DNA of 64,000 bases from Campylobacter ureolyticus (GTDB lineage Bacteria > Campylobacterota > Campylobacteria > Campylobacterales > Campylobacteraceae). The stretch covers positions 1,116,001-1,180,000 of the forward strand of contig NZ_CP053832.1 of assembly GCF_013372225.1 (NCBI RefSeq), read 5' to 3'. Made by a program: the position numbers and the translations under genes. Positions 7,688 to 15,346 of this stretch are shown piece by piece (within the stretch, counting starts at the first letter, position 1; every line of letters starts with the position of its first letter). The notes beneath the pieces are model-generated. The model was given only the letters and a program-made list of their open reading frames with translations, searched no databases and was not told where the DNA came from.

Positions 7688-7864
7688 AAACATGTTTAGT
7701 TCATTTAAAAAAAAGTCAAGTGGTTTATCTTTGTTTTTTAAGATTAAATCTATTGCCTCTTTTGATTTTTCTTTATCTTTTGTGGAAAGATAAAGATTGG
7801 TTAAAGCTATTAAATTTGAGAGCTTTAACTCGTTAATTAGTTCTTGTAAAAGTTTAGTTTCCAT
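7676..7864 (-). CDS. Small helical protein on the opposite strand, 62 aa
   Basis: An all-helical Leu/Lys-rich protein preceded by a strong AAAGGAG ribosome binding site 7-8 nt before its ATG, which is why I accept it although it opposes its neighbours. Function unknown. It ends inside the convergent coiled-coil gene. Confidence 0.5.
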   Translation of the reverse strand: METKLLQELINELKLSNLIALTNLYLSTKDKEKSKEAIDLILKNKDKPLDFFLNELNMFLHF

Positions 7865-7979
7865 TTTGATGGCTCCTTTATGTGTATAAATTTTGTTGCA
7901 AAGATATTATACCAAAAGGGGCTTTTGGAGTGGAAAGGATAAGTTAAAAGTCCTAACCAAAATAAATAAAGGATAAACA

Positions 7980-8162
7980 ATGATATTAAATGCTTTTGAA
8001 GTAGCAAAAACAAAAAATGGTTATGTTGGCAAGAAGTCTTTTTATAAGGGTGTTAGTGGAACACTTTTTAACAAAAACAACTATGTTTTAGTATATAGCG
8101 GTGGTGATATTTATATCGCTGAAATTTTAACAAAACGTATAGTTGATACTTTAAAAAAGTAA
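7980..8162 (+). CDS. Hypothetical prophage protein, 60 aa
   Basis: Behind an AAAGGATAAACA leader, the same leader type that precedes several later genes in this operon. The protein looks like a small beta-rich domain (SGTLFNKNNYVLVYSGGDIY). No family recognised. Confidence 0.5.
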   Translation: MILNAFEVAKTKNGYVGKKSFYKGVSGTLFNKNNYVLVYSGGDIYIAEILTKRIVDTLKK

Positions 8163-8180
8163 GCTTTAAAAGGATAAAAG

Positions 8181-8462
8181 ATGAGTGGGTTTTTGGTGTA
8201 TTTTGAAGATGAAGTAAGCTTTTTAAAAAGGCGTGGGTTAGAGATAGCAGATATTTCAGCTTATAGTTTTTTTAAAGAAGTAAATATAAATTTTGAAGTT
8301 TATATCAAGAAAAACGGTGCTGATGATGTTAAAAAAGATATTGAGTTTGTGAAGTGCTTAAATGACTTTGCTTTAAAGTATGAAAACGAAATTGAGTATT
8401 TTGCACTCTTAACTGGTGTTGTTAAAACAGCTGGAAGAATAGCACTATGCAAAAAGATATAG
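8181..8462 (+). CDS. Hypothetical prophage protein, 93 aa
   Basis: Preceded by AAAAGGATAAAAG. Mixed alpha/beta, no membrane segment, no motif I can assign. It overlaps the next start by 16 nt, so the two are translationally coupled. Confidence 0.5.
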   Translation: MSGFLVYFEDEVSFLKRRGLEIADISAYSFFKEVNINFEVYIKKNGADDVKKDIEFVKCLNDFALKYENEIEYFALLTGVVKTAGRIALCKKI

Positions 8463-8632
8463 ACTACTTAAGAGCTTGTTTTTGGGGTTTTGAATATAAG
8501 TTTAAAACTGAAAAAGAGGCGATTTTATTTTTTGTAGATGAGAGTATAAAGGATCTAGAAAATAAAAGATATGAAAAAGTTAAAGAGTATTTATACTTAA
8601 TAAAGTTTGGTGGATATAAGTTAGATGAGTGA
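8447..8632 (+). CDS. Hypothetical prophage protein, 61 aa
   Basis: Starts inside the preceding gene and overlaps the next one by 8 nt. Acidic and aromatic-rich helical protein (YLRACFWGFEYKF). No family recognised; supported by its place in a chain of overlapping genes. Confidence 0.45.
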   Translation: MQKDIDYLRACFWGFEYKFKTEKEAILFFVDESIKDLENKRYEKVKEYLYLIKFGGYKLDE

Positions 8633-9557
8633 GCTTTTAAAAGACAAAATTTCAAGCAATATAAGTGAAGAAGAGCTTTTTTATAAAATAGCTGATAAAG
8701 GCATAGATGCCGTGTTTCATGTCATAGAAAAAAGAAGCTTTTTAAACACTATAAAAAAGCTAATGTTAAGCCAAAAACTAAGGCTAACAAACAGAAATCA
8801 GTCTATTAAAAAGTGGTGTGAAAAAAAGTTTGGATCTGAAATGGGTATAAGCAACTTTAGTGGAAATGTAAAAAACCCATTTAGGGTTAGATATATAAAC
8901 TTTGAAAGAGGTAATAAAAGCCTAAGTAACACAATGATAGTCATAGAAAATAGTGTTGAGCTAAACAATCTTTGCAAAGAGAGAAAGAAAAGATATGGAA
9001 CTTATGTAAAGGTTGTTTTTGCAGGGCTTTATCAACCAACTAGAGCCATAAAGCCCTTAACGATGAAAGTTTTAAAGACTTTTTTATCGAAATATAACAT
9101 TTGGGATATGGATTTTGCTGTTGATATTTTAAGCAAAGATAAAAGCAGTGATAAAAGCAAATTTAAAAACGCAGTTAAAGGCATAAGCAACAATGATAGC
9201 AAGATATACACACACTACTCTACAACTTATGCAAACTCATGCGTTAAAGGGGTAGAAAAAGTCCTTATTTATGATAAATACATAAAAGAAAGCATTTATC
9301 ATAAACAAAGACTTTGCAAAGCTTTGGAAGATTGGAAACGAATAGAGTTAAGGGTGAGATTTAGAAAAAGGTTTTCAAAAATAACCAATAAAGAGATACT
9401 TCACTATAAAGATATGCTTGATGATATAGCAAGGAATTATAGTGATTTTGTCTTATTTGGAGTATATGAAAAAACCTTAAATGCACAAATTGCATATCTC
9501 AAGGATGGAAGACGCAAAATTAAAAGCGAGGTTAAATTTAAGGAGTGGATAGCATAA
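8625..9557 (+). CDS. Putative phage replication-type protein, 310 aa
   Basis: The largest early gene. The region DKYIKES..., with a Tyr/Asp-Lys element followed about 30 residues later by WKRIELRVRF (around residues 238-248), is reminiscent of rolling-circle-type Rep or phage replication initiators, in which a conserved RIE(L/I)R strand follows a YDK motif. A basic middle region (KKFGSEMG...) would fit DNA binding. There is no Walker motif. The family is a guess from pattern and location; it could equally be an unknown phage protein. Confidence 0.45.
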   Translation: MSELLKDKISSNISEEELFYKIADKGIDAVFHVIEKRSFLNTIKKLMLSQKLRLTNRNQSIKKWCEKKFGSEMGISNFSGNVKNPFRVRYINFERGNKSLSNTMIVIENSVELNNLCKERKKRYGTYVKVVFAGLYQPTRAIKPLTMKVLKTFLSKYNIWDMDFAVDILSKDKSSDKSKFKNAVKGISNNDSKIYTHYSTTYANSCVKGVEKVLIYDKYIKESIYHKQRLCKALEDWKRIELRVRFRKRFSKITNKEILHYKDMLDDIARNYSDFVLFGVYEKTLNAQIAYLKDGRRKIKSEVKFKEWIA

Positions 9558-9731
9558 ATGAGTAAAAATAGTGAGATATTTAAGTTTAAAATGTTAAAAG
9601 CTGCAAATTGTTTTACATTAAAGGAATTAAGCCAGCTAATAAATGAGTTTCCAAATTTAAAGCACTTAAAACGAGCTTTTGAGCTTAGAGAAGAAAAACT
9701 AAAAGGGGTTAAAAATGCTTCCAAAAAGTAA
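9558..9731 (+). CDS. Hypothetical prophage protein, 57 aa
   Basis: An unbroken 58-codon frame (MSKNSEIFKFKMLKAANCF...) that starts just after the stop of the replication-like gene and overlaps the following start by 17 nt. Basic and helical (LKELSQLINEFPNLKHLKRA), possibly a small HTH. It fills an otherwise empty gap in a fully packed operon. Confidence 0.5.
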   Translation: MSKNSEIFKFKMLKAANCFTLKELSQLINEFPNLKHLKRAFELREEKLKGVKNASKK

Positions 9732-10047
9732 AAAGCTAGAGTATATAAACAGTAGCAAAGAGTTTTTAAGGCAAATTAAAGAGCTTGATAACAAAGATAG
9801 AACTAAAAAAGATGATAACACTAGCTGTGATGAAAGTTTTTTTAAAAATAGTGAGGAAAAAATTAAGCTTTTTTCAAACTCAGATAGTGTTTTAAAAATG
9901 TGGGACATAGGCGAAAGGATAAGAAAGTTTTATGGAGCTTTTAGAGATAAAAAAGCCTTATCATCAAGCCAAATAAATGATCTAAACTATAAAAAAGAGC
10001 TGTTTTGCGAGATGATAAATAAAATAGAGTTTTACAAATTTGATTAA
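9715..10047 (+). CDS. Hypothetical prophage protein, 110 aa
   Basis: A charged, mostly helical protein with a possible coiled coil at the start (KSKKLEYINSSKEFLRQIKE). No recognised domain. It shares its first bases with the preceding small gene. Confidence 0.5.
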   Translation: MLPKSKKLEYINSSKEFLRQIKELDNKDRTKKDDNTSCDESFFKNSEEKIKLFSNSDSVLKMWDIGERIRKFYGAFRDKKALSSSQINDLNYKKELFCEMINKIEFYKFD

Positions 10048-10059
10048 AAAGGATAAACA

Positions 10060-10296
10060 ATGGCTAGAACAAAACTAACAGATCTTAATAATATGCTTTT
10101 TGAACAGATGGAGCGTTTAAGAGATGATGATATAAAAGGTGATGCACTAAAAGAAGAGTTAGAGCGAAGCAAGGCAGTTGATAGTATAGCTGGCAAGATA
10201 CTAGATCTAGCAAATTTAAGCCTAAATGCGGCTAAATTTGATGCGCAATATGGCATACAAAAGCCAAATTTCTTTATAGAGAATAAAAATGCATAG
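10060..10296 (+). CDS. Small helical phage protein, 78 aa
   Basis: Behind AAAAAGGATAAACA. The pattern LTDLNNMLFEQMERLRDDDI...SKAVDSIAGKILDLANLSL is familiar from short phage proteins near replication or HNH genes, where it is usually left as a hypothetical protein. It overlaps the HNH gene by 8 nt. Confidence 0.6.
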   Translation: MARTKLTDLNNMLFEQMERLRDDDIKGDALKEELERSKAVDSIAGKILDLANLSLNAAKFDAQYGIQKPNFFIENKNA

Positions 10297-10750
10297 AGAT
10301 AAGCTTGGAAGATTTAAAAAAGGAAACAAGCCGTGGAATAAAGGTGTTAAGGGAGCGATGAAAAACAATAAAACAAGCTTTAAAAAAGGTAATATGCCAG
10401 CTACTACAAAACCAGTTGGAACTATAGTTTTAAGAACAAACATAAGAAGAAAAAACGAAAATTATTACTATATTAAAGTGGCTAACCCTAATAAATGGGA
10501 GTTGTTGCACCGACACATTTGGGAAAAAGAAAAAGGAGAAATTCCAAAAGGATATCTTGTGATGTTTAAAGACAATGATAGCTTAAATGTGGATATTTCA
10601 AACCTATGTTTAATAAAAAGAAGTGAGTTAGTAAAACTCAATAGTAAATTTAGCAATGTTGATAGAAAGCTTATCGACACAACCTTAAATGTAATCAAAC
10701 TTAAAAATGAAATAAGAAAAAGGGAGATAAAAAATGAAGCTACTAAATGA
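10289..10750 (+). CDS. HNH endonuclease with NUMOD3-like start
   Basis: The 153-aa protein opens with DKLGRFKKGNKPWNKG, the NUMOD3-type DNA-recognition motif that often accompanies homing-type nucleases, followed by an HNH_3-type core LLHRHIWEKEKGEIPKGY and NDSLNVDISNLCLI. Such genes are frequent in phage early regions. It overlaps both neighbours, which argues for a long-resident operon gene and not a recent free-standing insertion. Confidence 0.75.
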   Translation: MHRDKLGRFKKGNKPWNKGVKGAMKNNKTSFKKGNMPATTKPVGTIVLRTNIRRKNENYYYIKVANPNKWELLHRHIWEKEKGEIPKGYLVMFKDNDSLNVDISNLCLIKRSELVKLNSKFSNVDRKLIDTTLNVIKLKNEIRKREIKNEATK

Positions 10751-10940
10751 AAAAGAGGCGCAAGAGTATTTAGGATACTCAGTAAAAGGCAATATCTTAG
10801 CTAAAATGAGAATGAAAACAAATCAAGGCAAATGGGAGTTTACACCTAGATTTATCAAATTTAACGACTCTATAAGATATCCAAAAGAGTGGTTAGATGA
10901 AGATATCAATGCCTACATTCAAAGACAAGCCCAGCTTTAG
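10734..10940 (+). CDS. Excisionase/AlpA-like HTH protein, 68 aa
   Basis: A small protein starting LLNEKEAQEYLGYS, a winged-HTH start typical of MerR/AlpA/excisionase-type proteins, with a basic middle and WLDEDINAYIQRQ tail. It is the last early gene and faces the integrase gene, the usual place for a recombination directionality factor. No biochemical role can be proven from sequence. Confidence 0.55.
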   Translation: MKLLNEKEAQEYLGYSVKGNILAKMRMKTNQGKWEFTPRFIKFNDSIRYPKEWLDEDINAYIQRQAQL

Positions 10941-10948
10941 GGCTTGTC
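10924..10948. terminator. Hairpin between the convergent early operon and integrase gene
   Basis: GACAAGCCC and GGGCTTGTC are exact 9-bp arms around AGCTTTA. The hairpin overlaps the last codons of the HTH gene and lies just before the integrase stop codon. It probably ends transcription from one or both sides, though only short U-runs follow. Confidence 0.55.
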
Positions 10949-10956
10949 AAAATATC

Positions 10957-12119
10957 TCAAAACCCTAAAAACTCACACCACCACTCTAACAATCTTTTAT
11001 GCTCATCAGAGTTAAAATCTCTAAAATAGGCTTTATCCACTTCACTACCACGAGTATGCAGTAATACCTCATCGATTATTCTTTTTTCAAATTTACCTCT
11101 TTTTATGCCATTAATTGTTTCAGTTTCTCTTATAGCAAATGTAGCAAGTGTGCCACGAAAGCCATGAGCGTGTAAGTCAGTAATACCTAGTTTTTTCATA
11201 TTTGTCATTAAAGTCATATCGCTAACAGCATAACCACTTTTTAAAGAGCGTGTTTTTGACTTAAAAACTATACCCTCATTGCCAGTTAGTTTTTTTTGAT
11301 ATTCTAAAATTTCTTTAGCTTTTTTTGGTAGTGGCAATCTTGCGTTTATCTTTGTTTTGTTATCACTCTCACCAAAATATACAAAATTCTCATCTACCCT
11401 ATCCCATGTAAGTTCTCTTATTTGGTGTGGTCTTTGAGCCATTATTAAATTAAATAAAAAGATATTTTTAATGGTTTCATCAATGTTTGAGTTCATAACT
11501 GTTTTAATTATTTCTAAAAGTCTTTTTTTTTGCTTGTTATGATTTTTCTATGACCGGTTTTAGGCTTTGGAAAAAGTAAGGTTACATCTTCTAATATTTC
11601 ATAAATAAAACTAATATCATTAATTGCCCCTTTATTTTTGGCAATTTTTAGCATATCTCTATAAATTGCTAATGCTCTTTGAGAAATCTCTAAATTTGCA
11701 CCATTTAATGCATTTAATAACTCATCTTTATTTACTTCACTTATAAGCTTATTTCCTATTTTATCTAGTATCCACTTACTTACCCTATTTTTATATTTTC
11801 TTCTTTTGTTTTGATTTTCTTTTGTATTTGGATACCTTAGATCTAAAAGCTCACTAAATAAATCATTTATTTTCATTTGCCTTGATAGACTGCTTTGTTT
11901 TTCATAGTTTGTTGCTAATTCTCTAGCCTCAGCTAAGCTCAGCTCATTGAAGTTTCCTAAGGTTGCATACCCTGTTTTTATTCTCTTTTTGTATAACCTG
12001 GTTCCAGTGCTAAAACAGACTAGATATAAACTGCAATTACTATCTATACTAAAAGCTTTGAATTTCTTATCATTAGGGCATTTAAGCTTTTTAACTTGAG
12101 TGAATGTTAGAGTTGCCAT
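10957..12119 (-). pseudogene. int: Tyrosine integrase, split by a frameshift at an A9 tract
   Basis: Two frames together give about 390 aa, the normal size of this integrase class. The 201-aa N-part has a beta-rich arm-binding start and a core-binding helical domain. The 179-aa C-part has the catalytic set: Arg in AQRPHQIREL, HAHGFRGT (H-x-x-R), LLHTRG and Tyr in DKAYFR. The frames meet at nine A residues (complement of 11,523-11,531). One extra A, or a -1 ribosomal slip there, restores a continuous protein through RLLEIIKTV into the second part. The gene is therefore either dead or uses slippage. It faces away from tRNA-Asn, its probable target. Confidence 0.8.
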
Positions 12120-12148
12120 TTTCTTTACCTTTTTACATTTTTGTAGTT

Positions 12149-12288
12149 TTAGTTATACACTTAGTTATACAATTTTATCGTAAATAAAAAGCAATTTAAA
12201 AGAATGTAAAGCAATGTGTAATTTATGTAAATAGGCTTAAAATACCGATTTTAAGGGCTTAAAAGAATAAAAAACAATGTAAAGCAAT
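12149..12288. repeat. Direct repeats between integrase and tRNA, probable arm-binding sites
   Basis: TTAGTTATACA occurs at 12,149-12,159 and 12,161-12,171, 12 bp apart, near the expected integrase promoter. AATGTAAAGCAAT occurs at 12,203-12,215 and 12,276-12,288. Repeats of this kind beside an attachment core are what arm-type integrase or excisionase binding sites look like. Binding itself is inferred. Confidence 0.5.
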
Positions 12289-12306
12289 TGATTAAAAAAT
12301 GTATAA

Positions 12307-12381
12307 TGGCTCCGGATGCTGGATTCGAACCAGCGACCAAGCGGTTAACAGCCGCCTACTCTACCGCTGAGCTAATCCGGA
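12307..12381 (-). tRNA. tRNA-Asn(GTT)
   Basis: A full cloverleaf can be drawn: acceptor TCCGGAT/ATCCGGA, D-arm GCTC...GAGT, anticodon stem GGCGG/CCGCT with loop CTGTTAA (anticodon GTT) and T-arm GCTGG TTCGAAT CCAGC. Discriminator G and CCA are encoded. The 3' half adjoins the prophage integrase, so it is the likely attachment site, and the tRNA remains intact. Confidence 0.97.
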
Positions 12382-12426
12382 ATAAAGTAGAAGTTTTAAA
12401 CTAAAACTCTGTAAAAAAGAAATGTA

Positions 12427-12455
12427 ATTATAATACAAAAAAATTCCTTTGTCAA
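12427..12455 (-). promoter_or_regulatory. Promoter of tRNA-Asn
   Basis: On the minus strand TTGACA (12,455-12,450) and TATAAT (12,432-12,427) are 17 bp apart, about 45 nt before the mature tRNA 5' end. Both boxes are perfect consensus, as expected for a strong stable-RNA promoter. Confidence 0.85.
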
Positions 12456-12519
12456 GTAAATTTGCAAAATTTTATAAAAAATCTGCAAATTTACATAAAT
12501 TTAGAAAAAATATCTAAAT

Positions 12520-13800
12520 TTAAGCTATGAAATCTGGATATTCCCACACTATTTTTCCACTTTTTATGGTCGTAAAAGCTATGCCTTTTAGTTTTTTTCC
12601 AAGAAGTGGGGAATTTAAAGACTTTGATTTATTTAAAAACTCATCATACATATACTCTAAGTTTGGATCTATTATTGCAATATCAGCTAAAAATCCTTCT
12701 TTAATCTCGCCTTTATTTTTTAAATTTAAAATCTTAGCAGGATTGAAAGAAGTTAGCCTTACCATATCGTTTAAGTTTATAACATCTTCTTCAACAAGTT
12801 TTAAAGTAAGCGGTATGAGTGTTTGAAGTCCTAAAATTCCAAAACTAGCTTTGTCAAATTCTGTAAATTTATCATCTACATTATGCGGTGCATGATCTGT
12901 TGCAATTACATCTATAAGCCCATCTTTTAAAGCATTTCTAATAGCAAGTTTATCGCTTTCTTCTCTTAAAGGTGGAGACATTTTATAATTTGTATTATAG
13001 TCCATTAAGCACTCATCTGTAAAGCTAAAATGATGTGGTGTGGCCTCACAAGTTACATTTATACCATCTTCTTTTGCTCTTTTTATAAGTTTTAGTGAAT
13101 ACTCTGAGCTAACATGTGCAATATGAATATGCCCACCTGTTAATTTTGCTAAAAGCATATCGCGACTTGCCATAATTTCTTCTTTTTCTCTTGCCATACC
13201 TTTTAAGCCTAGAATTGCTGAAACTTTTCCCTCATGCATCACACCACTTCTGCACATTGAACAGTCTTCACAATGACTTATAACAAACGATCCAAAATGC
13301 TTTGAATACTCAAGTGCTGCACGCATGACATCACTAGAGCTTACTGGGAGCCCATCATCACTAAACGCCACAGCCCCAGCACTTATCATATCGCCCATCT
13401 CAGTTATGCCCTCACCTTTTAGGCTTTTTGAAATAGCGCCAATTGGCAAAAGATCTATAAGTCCTCTTTTTTTAGCTTTTTGTATCATATCTCTTGTGAT
13501 GGCAGCATTATCATTTACTGGATTTGTATTTGCCATAGGAAGCACGGTTGTCACACCACCCGCAACTGCACACTCGCTTCCTGAATTAATATCATCTTTA
13601 TACTCATATCCTGGATCACGAAAGTGTACATGCATGTCAATTAAACCTGGCATTACAAGCATATTTTTAGCATCTATTATTTTATCAGCCTCTAAAATTT
13701 CATCAGTTATTTTTACGATTTTATCATTTTCTATTAAAATATTTGCTTTTTTTGAACTATCATGATTTATTATAAGACCACTTTTTATTAGAGTTTTCAC
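12520..13800 (-). CDS. pyrC: Dihydroorotase
   Basis: The 426-aa product is a class I (PyrC/allantoinase-like) amidohydrolase that closes carbamoyl-aspartate to dihydroorotate in pyrimidine synthesis. Metal ligands are visible in DMHVHFRDPG (about 55-64), the later SHCED and HIAHVSSE segments, and the catalytic Asp in DVIATDHAPH. The start codon lies 4 nt inside the end of pyrB, so the two pyrimidine genes are co-translated. Length is normal and all key residues are present. Confidence 0.95.
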   Translation of the reverse strand: MKTLIKSGLIINHDSSKKANILIENDKIVKITDEILEADKIIDAKNMLVMPGLIDMHVHFRDPGYEYKDDINSGSECAVAGGVTTVLPMANTNPVNDNAAITRDMIQKAKKRGLIDLLPIGAISKSLKGEGITEMGDMISAGAVAFSDDGLPVSSSDVMRAALEYSKHFGSFVISHCEDCSMCRSGVMHEGKVSAILGLKGMAREKEEIMASRDMLLAKLTGGHIHIAHVSSEYSLKLIKRAKEDGINVTCEATPHHFSFTDECLMDYNTNYKMSPPLREESDKLAIRNALKDGLIDVIATDHAPHNVDDKFTEFDKASFGILGLQTLIPLTLKLVEEDVINLNDMVRLTSFNPAKILNLKNKGEIKEGFLADIAIIDPNLEYMYDEFLNKSKSLNSPLLGKKLKGIAFTTIKSGKIVWEYPDFIA

Positions 13801-14726
13801 GCTTTTCTCCTATTCGAGTTTAAAATATCTAAAATAGCCATTCTTACAGCAACTCCATTTTCAACTTGGTTAAATACCATATTAAAATCCCCTTCAAGTA
13901 CATCTGAATTTACTTCAACGCCTCTATTTATAGGACCTGGATGCATTATTAAAGGGTCATTTGCTAAAAGAACTCTTGCCTTTGTAAGTCCAAAAAATTT
14001 ACTATATTCACGGTTGCTTGGAAAAGGTGTTGAAGCGTTTTGTCTCTCAAGCTGAACTCTAAGCATTATGATAACATCGGCTCCATCAACTGCTTCTTCC
14101 ATATCTCTTGCTACTTTGCAGCCAAAAGCCTCTACGCCAAGTGGCATCATCATAGGTGGTCCAAAAAGTGTTAATTTAGCACCAAATTTACTCATTGCCC
14201 AAATATCACTTCTTGCAACCCTGCTATGCTCGATATCGCCTATAATAGAAATTTTAAGATTTTTTAAATCACCTTTATGTTCCATTATGGTAAAAATATC
14301 TAAAAGTCCTTGCGAAGGATGTTCATTTAACCCATCGCCTGCATTTACAACCGATGAGGTTGTGTGTTTTGCGACAAATGATGCAGCTCCTGAGGAAAAA
14401 TGTCTAAGGACAAAAATATCAGTTTTCATGGCTTCTAAATTATTAATGGTATCCATTAAAGTTTCACCTTTTTTTGTACTACTGCTTGCGGCTGAAAAAT
14501 TTATAGCATCAGCACCAAGTCTTTTAGCAGCAGTTTCAAAAGAAATTCTAGTTCTAGTTGAGTTTTCAAAAAAAGCGTTTATCACAGTTTTGCCACGCAA
14601 AGCATCACTTTTTTTCATATCACTATTGTTTAGAGCTTTGTATTTTTTAGCTAAGTTTAAAAAACAGCTCATCTCATCGACGCTTAAATCCCTAAGTCCA
14701 AGTAAGTCTTTTCGTGTATAATTCAT
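13797..14726 (-). CDS. pyrB: Aspartate carbamoyltransferase catalytic subunit
   Basis: A 309-aa enzyme making carbamoyl-aspartate. It shows the carbamoyl-phosphate loop FENSTRTRISFE (about 53-64), HPSQGLLD, and IMHPGPINRG near the C-terminus. It is the first gene of the pyrB-pyrC pair and overlaps pyrC by 4 nt. No regulatory subunit (pyrI) lies next to it. Confidence 0.95.
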   Translation of the reverse strand: MNYTRKDLLGLRDLSVDEMSCFLNLAKKYKALNNSDMKKSDALRGKTVINAFFENSTRTRISFETAAKRLGADAINFSAASSSTKKGETLMDTINNLEAMKTDIFVLRHFSSGAASFVAKHTTSSVVNAGDGLNEHPSQGLLDIFTIMEHKGDLKNLKISIIGDIEHSRVARSDIWAMSKFGAKLTLFGPPMMMPLGVEAFGCKVARDMEEAVDGADVIIMLRVQLERQNASTPFPSNREYSKFFGLTKARVLLANDPLIMHPGPINRGVEVNSDVLEGDFNMVFNQVENGVAVRMAILDILNSNRRKA

Positions 14727-14830
14727 TGTGTTTCTCCATTTTCGGGAATTTATGATAGCAAATTTTTCCTTAAAATTTGAAAATTTAACTTTTTAAGATA
14801 AAATTTTAATACTTTTTAAAAAGGAAAAAA

Positions 14831-15325
14831 ATGAAAAACATATTTTTAATACTTTCTATTTTAGCATTAAATCTGTTTGCAAATGATGATGCTATAAACA
14901 AAATAGGTTCGGTAAATACGGCTTGGAAACTGCTTGGTAAAAATGACAGAATAGAGATAATATCTGTAAAAGATCCAAAAATAGATGGAATAACTTGTTT
15001 TTTATCTTACGCTAAAAAAGGTGGAGCAAGCGAAATAGTAGGACTTGAAGAAGATACTAGCAACGCCTCAGTTTCATGTGTGCAAACTGCAAAAAAGATT
15101 ATCATAAAAGAAGATATCTCAAAAGACAAAGAAAATATTTTTAAAAAACGAAGCTCAGTTTTATTTAAAAAAACGCAAGTTGTAAGAATGTATGATGAAA
15201 AAGATAATGCAATAATTTATCTAGCCTACTCTGATAAGCTAGTTGATGGATCTCCTAATAACTCAATTTCAGTAGTTCCATGCAACCAAGCAGTTGGAAA
15301 TGTGTGCGAGTTTATAAATGAGTAA
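14831..15325 (+). CDS. creA: CreA family periplasmic protein
   Basis: 164 aa with a signal peptide (residues 1-17, ending NLFA). The mature part follows the CreA pattern: IGSVNTAWKLLGKNDRI, DPKIDGITCFLSYAKKGG, LEEDTSNASVSC. CreA proteins are of unknown function. The two Cys could form a disulfide in the periplasm. It is divergent from pyrB and ends in a shared terminator. Confidence 0.85.
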   Translation: MKNIFLILSILALNLFANDDAINKIGSVNTAWKLLGKNDRIEIISVKDPKIDGITCFLSYAKKGGASEIVGLEEDTSNASVSCVQTAKKIIIKEDISKDKENIFKKRSSVLFKKTQVVRMYDEKDNAIIYLAYSDKLVDGSPNNSISVVPCNQAVGNVCEFINE

Positions 15326-15346
15326 GGCTCTAAAAAGCCTTACTCA
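15315..15346. terminator. Bidirectional terminator
   Basis: AATGAGTAAGGCT (15,315-15,327) and AGCCTTACTCATT (15,334-15,346) form a 13-bp perfect stem with loop CTAAAA. It overlaps the CreA stop codon and abuts the stop codon of the convergent glutamate-synthase-like gene. Confidence 0.8.

Larger units (their letters stand above)
1..12310. mobile_element. Right part of a tyrosine-integrase prophage at tRNA-Asn
   Basis: The stretch from the window edge to the tRNA-Asn gene holds terminase subunits, HNH proteins, CI-like repressors, a divergent early operon of small genes and, next to the tRNA, a tyrosine integrase gene. The integrase reads away from the 3' end of the tRNA, which is the normal arrangement for integration into a tRNA 3' end. 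Capsid, tail and lysis genes and the other attachment site would lie left of position 1. The right boundary should fall within the tRNA 3' half, but the duplicated core cannot be defined without the other end. The element may be defective because its integrase is frameshifted. Confidence 0.85.

Noticed and set aside
11521-11535. All homopolymer frameshifts treated as sequencing error
   Set aside because: Core genes with runs of seven or eight A/T are intact and breaks are confined to accessory genes; still, resequencing is the decisive check.
14068-14721. Long plus-strand frame of 217 codons
   Set aside because: It lies wholly antisense to pyrB, which has all family motifs; it has no ribosome site and is a shadow.
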